Part shown: one piece after another, positions 55,862 through 64,000 of the stretch | Layout: every line of letters begins with the position of its first letter | Numbering within the stretch: the stretch's first letter is position 1 | Assembly: GCA_027563935.2 (NCBI GenBank) | Contig: CM050451.1 | Coordinates: 96,561,565 to 96,625,564, forward strand | Length of the DNA stretch: 64,000 nt | Direction: 5' to 3' | Source of the DNA: Costus lasius | Lineage: Eukaryota; Streptophyta; Magnoliopsida; Zingiberales; Costaceae | Notes under the pieces: generated by a model | Told to the model about the DNA's origin: nothing | Databases searched by the model: none | The model's input: only the letters and a program-made list of their open reading frames with translations | Translations under genes and position numbers: made by a program

Positions 55862-56239
55862 GCTATTAGCTTGCTGAAAGAGCAGCTCCAAGTGGTAAGA
55901 TATAAAAATAAATAAATAAAAACTAATAATTTAATAAAATCACTTTTAAAATAGATTAATAATTCTATCTTAAATAGAATTAATTTTGTTTTAATAAAAC
56001 ATATTTTGTTTTGTTTTATAATAAAAAAAATTTTATCATGTAATTAAATTTAAATTTCAATATCTCAAATTTTTTTAAATTCATTTAAAAATGATAATGT
56101 CATTTATAAATTAGGCTAATGATCCTAACAGTGGGGGCTAGCCTAGTTTATAGTATAACTTATATTTGTATGACACATCTGATGGATCACTCATAAGGGA
56201 TCCTGGCGTATATGGGAATTCTGTTTCGGGCCATAGCTT
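55476..56239. repeat. AT-rich DNA with TAA microsatellite
   Basis: A (TAA)n tract of about 14 units lies at 55818-55860. The rest is AT-rich with no gene. From 56160 on there may already be Copia LTR sequence, but similarity to the other copy is clear only from about 56286 (TTAGGCA). Confidence 0.75.
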
Positions 56240-57980
56240 TCGCTGTTATTAAATTTTAAAATTGGCCTGGGGATTCCCAATAGTTAGGCATGAGGTGCTA
56301 ATGTAGGTATATGGGTATATCCATGATAGATATACTGGACCGACCTACTGTGAGACTCTGACTTGGTGTCATGACTTAACCTCACAAGTGACAGGAGATG
56401 CATTGATCCCTTGACTTGAGGTCATTGACTCTTCTATATGGTTAGGGGCATGCTTTGATATAACCTAACACCTCACTATAGTTGGGAGATCATAACGGTT
56501 GTCATTAAGTATGTCACGACCCATATGAGAAGATCAATGGACAGACAAAGGATTTGCTCATTCCTGAGGGAAGCTTGATATCCACGGGCCCCTTATGGTT
56601 GCATGACTGAAAGTGTATGGCTATACTCAGGTGAAAGCCTGATTTAGTCATGACCATGAGATTGGGTGAAAACAAGTGGTGACACACTTGTCCAATCAGA
56701 TATCAGTTTGGTAAAGAGGCTGTAATGCATCGATACCTTATTGCGATGATGGGAATGTCGATGTCGATATCCATTCCGAAGACTTGGGTAGTAGCGATGC
56801 ACTGCTAGGCGCCACTCATACTTGTGATGACCTTAGTTCATCACTGCCAATGTCAGAGGAACCTATAGGGTCACACACTTTCATACTCGAGTTCTCGTAT
56901 TGATCGGGTAGCCTTATTGATTGAGTTATTGGATAACTCGGATCTATTTGAGAGATTTCATCATCACCAATGGCTTTGATGAGATAGAAGAAGCTTATTG
57001 AAGCCAAACTTTATTTTTGCTAGGTTGACACAAAGTTAACCATGGTTGAGCCACATTTGACTTGGGTTGCATTGGATTAGATCCAATGGCTTAATTAACC
57101 TATGTAATGAACTTTGGGCTAGCCCATTATCCAATGGGGGCCTTCTAATAAGTTGTCATGAAGAGATAAGAGGGCATAAGGGTATAATGGGGAGAAAATC
57201 TTCATATATGCGCCTAAGGGGTATAATGGGGTTAAGTGTTGGTGCCTAATGCTTCATTAGGCATTTCTTAGCCACCTATGCCTCTTCCTTGGAAGGAAAG
57301 CTTGCCTCTATGGCAAGGCTTCGGGCGCATATGGGTTGGTGGACTTGTATGGCAAGTCCTAGGCGCATATGGTTGATGGCTAGGTGTTTATGGTAAAGGC
57401 TTGGAGTCTTTCCTTACATCTAACCCTTGCCACCCACTCTCCCATTACCCTAGTCGGATTGTCCTCATGACCATGCACCTATATACCTTGTCTTGCTGCC
57501 CCTTTCTTTGATAATATTCAAATTACATGCGAGAGCAAGAAGCAGGGCAAAAGCAAAGGTTATCTTGGTGCATGTCTTCTTCCTCATAGCCGCAAGTCTT
57601 CCTCTTTCTTTCCTCTTGGTGCAATAAAAGCAAGAACTTGGCGGCATCATCTCCCTCCTCCTTTCTCTTGGCGCTTCATCCCTTGAAGGTGGCGCAAGTT
57701 TTGTAGGAGGCTCGCTAAGGCATGGATCTTCTTCCCAAGGTAAGCACCGGGAGTGGAAGAAGGGAACTCGAGCATTGGCTGTGTGTGAGACTGCAAAGGG
57801 TGCACGCTTGGGCGCTTACATTGACATCGCTCCTCTTTGCTCTTAGGCATCTATTCTATCACATTGTGTAGACCCCCTCGCTTGTAACGATCCTCTAGAT
57901 TTTTGGGACTGACCTGTTTCGGGGATTTGCTTCTATTGTGTATGTATGTAAAATTTTAAAATCCCTGTGGTTTCCCAATA
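56240..57980 (+). mobile_element. Copia-type LTR (plus strand)
   Basis: Homologous in reverse to 22473-27751 and followed directly by a tRNA-iMet primer site. Landmarks in order: GACCGACCTAC (56338), a GTCATTAAGTATGTCACGAC segment (56501), CACTTGTCCAATCAGATATC (56685), GATATCCATTCCGA (56766), GGATCTATTT (56940), ATAATGGGG (57186), GACTGCAAAGG (57790), GACCTGTTTCGGGG (57913) and the end TTTCCCAATA (57980). The left end is uncertain (56100-56280). Size of about 1.7 kb and the primer site suggest a long-LTR Copia family. Confidence 0.75.
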
Positions 57981-57981
57981 G

Positions 57982-57993
57982 TGGTATCAGAGC
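57982..57993 (+). promoter_or_regulatory. Primer binding site, tRNA-iMet
   Basis: TGGTATCAGAGC, the complement of the 3' end of plant initiator tRNA-Met, one base after the LTR end. It fixes the direction of the element and its class as Copia. Confidence 0.93.
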
Positions 57994-60060
57994 AACTTGT
58001 GAGACTCGAACAATATTCTTAATGCTTTTGTATGCTCAAATGCCATTCAAATTTTCAAAAATTATTGTATGCGCATGTTGTTTTTCTAAAGTAGAAAAAT
58101 TGTAGGTTTCTTGTTCCTAACTTCTATTCAAAACCCTTTGGTCTTTTGCTTTCTTCACATGGTGGGATATACCCATATGTGGAAGAAATAATTTCTCCTC
58201 TCATGGTGGGATAGACCCACAATGTAAGACTTGTTGAGATTATGCGGGGTATGGACTGAGTGATTGCCATAATCTTAGCAAGTTAAGGATATCAAGTTGG
58301 TAACCTGTATGCCACTTGTAGACTCCTGAGAGAAATAAAGAACCAAAGATTTGCAATAAGAGGTTGAGGAAGAGAGACATGTTTTGATGAAAAACTAAAA
58401 TTTAGCTTTTGTGTTTTTCATGAGCATATAGAAAAGCAAGAGATAAATATCTTGTTTGTGCATTGTGTTGTGGCCATAGTCAAGCCCTTTGTATGCCTGT
58501 GATGTATTTGTGTTAAGCCTGCGTGTAGGGCTGTCCATTCGGTTTGACCCGAACCGAACCGGTTTGGGTCAAACCAATTTTTTTTTATATGTATAAAAAA
58601 AAACCGAAGCCGAACCGAACCGTATTATGTAAAAACCGAAAATGAACCGAACCGAATCTTTCGGTTCAGTTCGGTTCAAACCGAAAAAAAAACCGAATTT
58701 AGAATAAATAATCATGGAAACGTGCAGTGGGTGGGAGGCGTAAGAAGCGTGTTGCATTGCGTTGGCCGGAAGAAAATTCTGGTCGAAGATCTTTGCCCAA
58801 GGTAGGTTAGGGGAAACCGGGGTCGCCTTGACACTACAGTGGCAGCCGAGGGCAGTCACAATAGCGCCAAGATCGCTCGTTCGACTCGACGGCTAAGAGC
58901 TTCGGACGTGCTGCAGCAGCAGGTGAAAGCGACCGCACCAGATCCCACGCGCACTTGAGCTTCTCGGCGATCTGGCTGCCGTCGGAGGAGGAGAGGTGGA
59001 TGGCGAATCAGAGATTGAGGCGCTTCGATGGCTCGGCAGAAGGGACAATGGCAGGGGTATGACGACGAGTGCCGCTGGCAATGGCGGAAGGGAGTAAGGG
59101 ACGATGGCGGAGAGATGGCGATGAGAATCTGAAGCGACAGAGCTTGATATTTTTTCTTCAGAGAAGTAGGCTTGGGCACAAGTCACATAGCATTAGCTGT
59201 GTGAGAGCAATTAATGCAAATGTGTGAGACGTCAGACATCGTTTTGATAAAAAAAAAATTTTAATGTGTATGCTTGAGAGGCTTTAATGCAAATGCATGA
59301 CAGCGTGAGACGTTTTGATAATTATATAATTTTTTTATATGTATGCGTGAGAGTATATGTGATAGTAATTAAAGATTTTGTGACTTTTGTCAGAGCATTA
59401 ATGCAAATGCATGAGTGAGACACTTGTATAATAACGAAAAATTTGAAATTGAAAGATTTGATCAAATTATATATGATTCGGTGCAATTAATGCACCAATA
59501 GCCGAATCCTGCATTCGTTCACACGCTATTTCGGGTCGGTTCGGGTTTAAATAATTTTTTTTATCAAAACCGAAATCGACCCGATGGAAAATTAAATTTT
59601 CATAACCCGAACCGAACCCGGTTTATGTTGTGTCAACCCAAACCGAACCGACAAAATCGGTTCGGTTCGATTCAGTTTGTCGGTTTAACCCGACTAATGG
59701 ACAGCCCTACCTGCGTGTTTTTTCTTTTTCAATTGCACGAAGAAGATTAAGTGGCGCATCCTTCATGAAGTCTTGGCATTGGCACAACTCTTGATGGCGC
59801 ATCATGCAAGGTGGTGCTTGTTTGGGTTTGACTGAACCATAGGGTTTGAGTGCAACCCCTCTTGGAGCATGCATGGTGGCCCATCTTGGTTGGTGGCGTA
59901 AAGAGCAAGGCATTGGAAAATCGCTGTGACACAAACAACAAAGATCAACGAAGGAGATTAATCAACAAAGATTCTCTTTCAATCAGTCGAAGAGAGAATC
60001 CTGAGATGGGCGGGTTCGGATCGTCTGAACGAAGAACACAAAATCCATAAAAAATACGGA
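57994..60060 (+). mobile_element. Copia internal remnant without pol
   Basis: Follows the primer site. It includes ATGGTGGGATATACCCATA and ATGGTGGGATAGACCCACA (58159 and 58204), a 45-bp spaced repeat, and resumes after the hAT element at 59718. No gag or pol frame was found, and no second LTR lies to the right in the window. The element is truncated or non-autonomous. Confidence 0.55.
58526..59709. mobile_element. Non-autonomous hAT element with 8-bp target duplication
   Basis: 1184 bp with perfect inverted ends TAGGGCTGTCCATT and perfect 8-bp duplications CCTGCGTG (58518-58525 and 59710-59717). Subterminal regions are full of GAACCGAACCG and CGGTTCGGTT words (58545-58690, 59520-59690). The interior (58730-59190) is GC-rich and gene-like, with overlapping frames on the minus strand (58856-59186), but no protein family is recognised. 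No transposase. Confidence 0.93.
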
Positions 60061-60900
60061 ATCAGATGTACATAAGAAAATTACTTAAATTGATCCTCAC
60101 TGTCTCAGCAAGAAGGAAAGGATATCTGTGATTATCATTGGGCCTTTGATCAGATTACAGGGTTCGAGTCCACTTCCTAATCGGTCCCTCAGCAACTCTC
60201 AACACAGCTCTTTCTTCCGCCATCCACATTCCACATAAGGTTAATTGGTGTGAAATCTCAGACAGTCGCTGGCTAAGAGCCCGATTGAAGTAACACCACT
60301 TTGCAAATATTTGACGCCATCTCCTCTATCGCCCCAACGGAAGGGCCATTGACAAGCGTCGCCTCCCTTTGAAACGCATCGTCTGCACCATTCCACCTCC
60401 ACTCAGGCGCCTCTTCCGCCTATACTCAGCAAGGCTGCCGCTTTTCCTCTTTGCTGGCTTCCTTCCTGTGTCTCAACTAGAATCAAATTTGCAGACGCCT
60501 CCGCCTGCAGCATGCTCATCCTCTTCCCCGAAGTCTGTATCAACAAGCAAACTCCTCTCGCTAGCTGTTTCCTTACCTCCATCGACGCCATCTCCTCAAC
60601 AACCACCGAACTTGCTGCTACTTAACACAGAGGGCCGCCATCGCTGGATTCATCCCTTCAACGCCTCACTTCTGCTTCCCTTTGAGACCCAAATTGATAC
60701 AGCGATCTCCAGGGAGCAGCTCGTGGTCACCTTCACCGGAGCTCAGCAATGCCGCCGCTTCTCCTCCCTGCTAATTTCGCTCCTACGCCTCAATCGGAAG
60801 CAACTTATGGTCGCCTATCGCCTCGTCATTATCGGGAATTCACATGAGTCAAAGAACTTTACTCTTTGACTTAGGAAATTACAAAAAAATTAAAATAAAA
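60061..60900. other. GC-rich gene-like segment, unresolved
   Basis: Bases 60340-60840 are GC-rich. The plus strand is open for 166 codons (60369-60869; Ser/Pro/Leu-rich; contains LESNLQTPPPAACSSSSPKS). The minus strand has a 67-codon frame starting MVVEEMASMEVRKQL (60606-60403). I recognise neither. The right edge has AGTCAAAGAACTTTACTCTTTGACT, an inverted repeat of AGTCAAAGA (60848-60872), perhaps a mobile element end. Near 60166 GGGTTCGAGTCC looks like a tRNA B box, but no A box is correctly spaced. Confidence 0.3.
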
Positions 60901-61159
60901 CGAAAATAAATAAATAAATATGTGTGATAAAACGAGATGATATTAACAACCATGGCTGATTTAGTCAGCTTGCTAAACGATTTGGACTTAACTCAAGTCG
61001 CTAAATGTTGACTCCAAAAGAAAATTTTTAAAACATTCTCAATAATAATAAATACTTAAAAGCCTTATACCATCGTGGTGAAATATTATTTGGGAGGTAC
61101 GTCGATGTTTATCGTTAGGGAATAACTCCACAATATGATATTTCGTTCATCAAAGCTAA

Positions 61160-61710
61160 GGTATTTTTTTTCAAATTTAAATATCCTACACACTACAAGA
61201 CCGGATATTTTCCAAATTAAATTATCCAACACACAACAAGCCCGGGTAATTTTCCAAATTTAAAGTATTCAACAAGCTGTGAGATCGAGTAATTTTCTCA
61301 AATTTAAATATTTAATACGCCGCAAGGCCTGATATTTTATCCAACAAGCCGCAAGGCTGGGTAACTTTCTCAAATTTAAATATCCAACATGCTGCAAGGT
61401 CGGATATTTTCCAAATTCAAATTATCCAACACGGCTTGAGGCCAGGTAATTTTTCAAATTTAAATATCCAACATGCCGCAAGGCCGGATATTTTCCAAAT
61501 CAAATTATCCAACACACCGTAAGGCCAGATAATTTTCCAAATTGAAATATCCAATACACCGCAAGGCCGAATATTTTTCAAATTCAAATTATCTAACACG
61601 CTGCGAAGCCAGATTTTTCTTCTTATTGAAAGGCCGGATATTTTTTCAAATTCAAATTATCCAACATGCCACGAGGTCGGGTAATTTTTCAAATGCTTTA
61701 ATGCATCACA
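61160..61710. repeat. AT-rich satellite array, Pu-rich spacer variant
   Basis: About twelve units of 43-48 bp follow CAAATT(C)AAATTATCCAAC, then a AC(G/A)CCGCAAGG spacer and CCGGATATTTTC. The core matches the satellite at 9650-10375, while the spacer is different (CGCAAGGCC in place of CTCAAAAGGTC). Frames at 61417-61599 (GVLD-repeat peptide) and 61542-61775 reflect the period only. Confidence 0.85.
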
Positions 61711-62639
61711 ATAAAATATTATTTGGAAGGTGCGTACATCGAAATCTACCATCAGGGCGTAACTCCTCAATATGACATTGCACCGCTAAGGCCAGATATC
61801 CTCAAAATTCAAATATCTAATAAGCCGTTGCAAGACCAAACATTTGACAAATATAAGTTGTCGAAATTGATAAAGGCTCTTTTCTTTCGTCGCATATGTA
61901 TCATGTCAAATCATTTATTTTCATAATTTTTATGAATAATATTGTTTTGTCTTTTATTTTATTTAATAGTATAGATCTCTTAATCAAAGGTGTCCTGACT
62001 TCAGGGGTAATTAACAATGAGTGCTTGGCTTCATTGGAAGCTAGAACCCATTAAATAAAAAATCTTATTTATCATAAGATGAATTTGAAAATGGTTATAT
62101 TATATTTTTAATATAATACCTTTTCACCCCACCTCTTTGTGTTTATTCATTTTTGTTGCCTAGATAGTTTGTCAACCTACTTTTCTCAATATTAAATTCA
62201 ATTTAAAATCCCCAAGATCAGTTAGAACTAAAGAAATTAGCATTGAAGGCATTAAGAAAGGAAACCATTGTTTTGGATTTTCACAAAGCATCACAGATGA
62301 CCTCATATATTAGTCCTACTGGTTTAAGCTTCATCTCATCCTTACATATATCCAAAAATTATCTCAAGAGCAATGTATTATAAATGTAAACATGTATAAA
62401 AGGAACACGTGTTTAATGGAAAAATCAGCCATCAAATTCAGGATCTCTGTGTTTTATCACTTGTATATGAAGTGCCCCCAACAATTTCACTAATTATGTG
62501 ATTAAGGATATGAAAGGAGAGCAACGGGCTAAGAGGACGTTAAAAGGACACCGTAAAAAAAAGGGAAAGAGCAAAGACAAAAAAAAAAAAAGACCGAGAG
62601 GTATAAAAGAGTTGGATAGTGTTCTATTTATTATTATTA
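61711..62639. other. AT-rich non-coding DNA
   Basis: No genes. Bases 61690-61860 may hold a few decayed satellite units. Poly-A and poly-purine tracts lie at 62555-62605. Confidence 0.4.
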
Positions 62640-63110
62640 TTTTATGATTCATAGATAATGAGGGTCTGCTACTTGCACCATGCGTTCCTCTCTTTTTTAT
62701 GAATTTATGTTTAGTAGATAACATGAAGTAGCACATTCATCCGCTTCTCATGTGAATTCTCCTTTTTATGGATTTTCATAGTAAATATGGATATGCTACT
62801 AGTGTCACCCTTCTCATGTGAATTCTCCTCATTATGAATATTTTTATAGGAAATTAGGATGTGCTACTTGTATCTATATCATGTGAATTCTCCTCATTAT
62901 GAATATTTCTATAGGAAATATGGATGTACTAGTTGCATCCACATGCTCTCAGTGAATTCGTCTTCTTGTGATTTTTTTACTTTAGGAAATATAGATGAAC
63001 TACTTACATCCACACAATTTTCATATGAATTCCCCTTTGTTTATGTAACATGGACGCGCTAATTGCATCCATGTGTGAAATTTTTTAAAGAAGCATGAAA
63101 GTGTTAACTG
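62640..63110. repeat. Minisatellite, 65-73 bp unit with EcoRI site
   Basis: GAATTC begins units at 62754, 62820, 62885, 62954 and 63027 (periods 66, 65, 69, 73), and partial units reach back to about 62640. The unit contains CATGTGAATTCTCCTCATTA, ATTTCTATAGGAAATATGGA and TGCTACTTGCATCCA. The last unit and the AAGCATGAAAGTGTTAACTG after it match positions 1-110. Confidence 0.9.
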
Positions 63111-63640
63111 CATAAAAGACCCAAACCCAGCCAATTAGGGCTTGGATTTGTTTATTTATAGATTACGGTGCTTCTAGATTGAAAACTTCTAAAAACAGGT
63201 ATGGTCGTGATCTCTACCTTAATTTTAGTGGTGTTGATAAAGTCGTGACCTGCCATGAGTTTCATGGCCTTGACTGTGATCTTTACTAGCTTTAAATTAT
63301 TATGTCATAAAGGAAGTGACTGTATTCATGACCTTTTTAGTATGATTACCATTATAGGTATGGTTGTGATCTTTTTGAAAGCTCTGCTTTACTTGAAATT
63401 TGAGGCTCGACTTCGTCTCATCACATAGAGTTGTGTCATGACTTCAATTTCTTAAAATATATCAATTTTGGGCTCTTTTTATCTAAATTGTACAAACACA
63501 AGGAAAACTGTAAATTTTGAACAAATAAAGATATTTAAGATAAAAATAATATAAAATTGATAATTTATTATTTAAATTAAAAGATAATAAGCACTAAATA
63601 GCTTATATAAATATAAGTCTTATCACCCATCATAACTGAG
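63111..63640 (-). mobile_element. Gypsy LTR remnant
   Basis: Repeated GGTCGTGATC, AGTCGTGACC, CATGAGTTTCATGG and TGTGATCTTT words (63203-63380) match the palindrome-rich zone of the LTR remnant at 16270-16640, and the AT-rich tail with GGAAAACTGTAAATTT resembles LTR outer ends. Boundaries are not clear. Confidence 0.45.
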
Positions 63641-63858
63641 AAGGCTCATGAAGAAGTATGAATATTTGAAGCCTCAAATTGGAAAGTAAACTCTATTGAT
63701 TTGAAAAATTATGGAATTCTTGTTCAAGGAGCATAATGTTGCCAAATGGAAAATTTTCTAATACCTCCAACTTGGGGTATAAGGAACCAAATGAAGAAGT
63801 ATATAAATCAATAGAAAGGACAATGACCTACACTAGTCAATTTCATTCGCATACGGTT
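63641..63858. other. Unassigned DNA
   Basis: A 73-codon frame (63736-63957) crosses into the LTR at the window end. No domain recognised. It may be decayed internal sequence of a Gypsy element. Confidence 0.3.
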
Positions 63859-64000
63859 GTGTCTGCAAGTGCACGGATACTCGAAGTAATAATTAAGATA
63901 TCGAATCACAGAGACCTCGTTTATCAAGTACCGAATAATCAATTTTTTACTAGCTAGGTAGTCGGAAATATGACAGCAAATTATCGAAAGCTACACGAAA
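63859..64000 (-). mobile_element. Gypsy LTR of TGATGACACC type, cut by the window end
   Basis: GCAAGTGCACGGATACTCGA, AGTAATAATTAAGATATCGA and CAAGTACCGAATAATCA match 24641-24730 of the minus-strand solo LTR. Only the inner 140 bases are in the window. Confidence 0.75.

Noticed and set aside
60150..60185. Possible tRNA gene at GGGTTCGAGTCC
   Set aside because: No A box at proper distance and no acceptor stem.
61417..61599. Frame with repeated GVLD peptide
   Set aside because: Follows the satellite unit; no coding evidence.
62640..63110. CRISPR-like array
   Set aside because: Units are contiguous and diverged along the whole length, with no constant repeat and unique spacers; plant nuclear context.

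Overview
This window is a block of plant repetitive DNA. I found no ordinary, intact host gene in 64 kb. The organism is a flowering plant: it has long-LTR Ty3/Gypsy elements with a tRNA-Asp primer site, as in the Athila/Tat lineage, plus Copia pol, PIF/Harbinger and hAT elements, TA and TAA microsatellites and low GC. I cannot name the species, or say monocot or dicot.

Layout. 1-15.3 kb: AT-rich decayed DNA with a Harbinger-type MITE (6608-7186) whose empty site survives in a neighbouring duplicate, an AT-rich satellite array, a 1.96-kb hAT element (7676-9637) with an 8-bp target duplication and gene-like cargo, and two local tandem duplications. 15.3-27.8 kb: an old Gypsy LTR remnant, the satellite again (split by a solo LTR at 17232-18621), a broken Copia element on the minus strand (18851-22472), and a minus-strand Copia-type LTR (22473-27751) split by two Gypsy solo LTRs (22729-24163 and 24501-26564). 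27.8-42.2 kb: a minus-strand non-autonomous Gypsy element hosting a plus-strand Gypsy element (30448-39051, target duplication GTGAA), which itself hosts a 2.9-kb solo LTR (33601-36500). 42.7-48.7 kb: a complete but coding-poor minus-strand Gypsy element with target duplication TATGT. 48.7-53.9 kb: a degenerate PIF/Harbinger element with both genes (Myb-like ORF1 and DDE transposase); ORF1 is split by a solo LTR (49626-51699, target duplication CTACA). 54.4-55.5 kb: a transposon-like unit carrying two partial copies of a DUF1685 gene fragment. 56.2-60.1 kb: the plus-strand start of a Copia element (LTR, then a tRNA-iMet primer site), split by a hAT element (58526-59709). 60.1-64 kb: GC-rich gene-like DNA, the satellite again, an EcoRI-site minisatellite matching the first bases of the window, and Gypsy LTR remnants.

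How it works together. Almost all unique-looking DNA is LTR sequence. Four insertions are solo LTRs with matching or near-matching 5-bp duplications, so LTR-LTR recombination has been common. The two Gypsy elements with readable reading frames encode only a gag-like protein, so both would depend on enzymes from relatives. The most striking shared feature is in the Gypsy LTRs. Five families carry arrays of short perfect or near-perfect palindromes at about the same distance (roughly 230-640 bp) from the LTR start, and also share a conserved block near AAGGACYGARAGGTGAAT. I regard this palindrome-array architecture as the best candidate for an undescribed regulatory system here. It is an inference from sequence pattern only.
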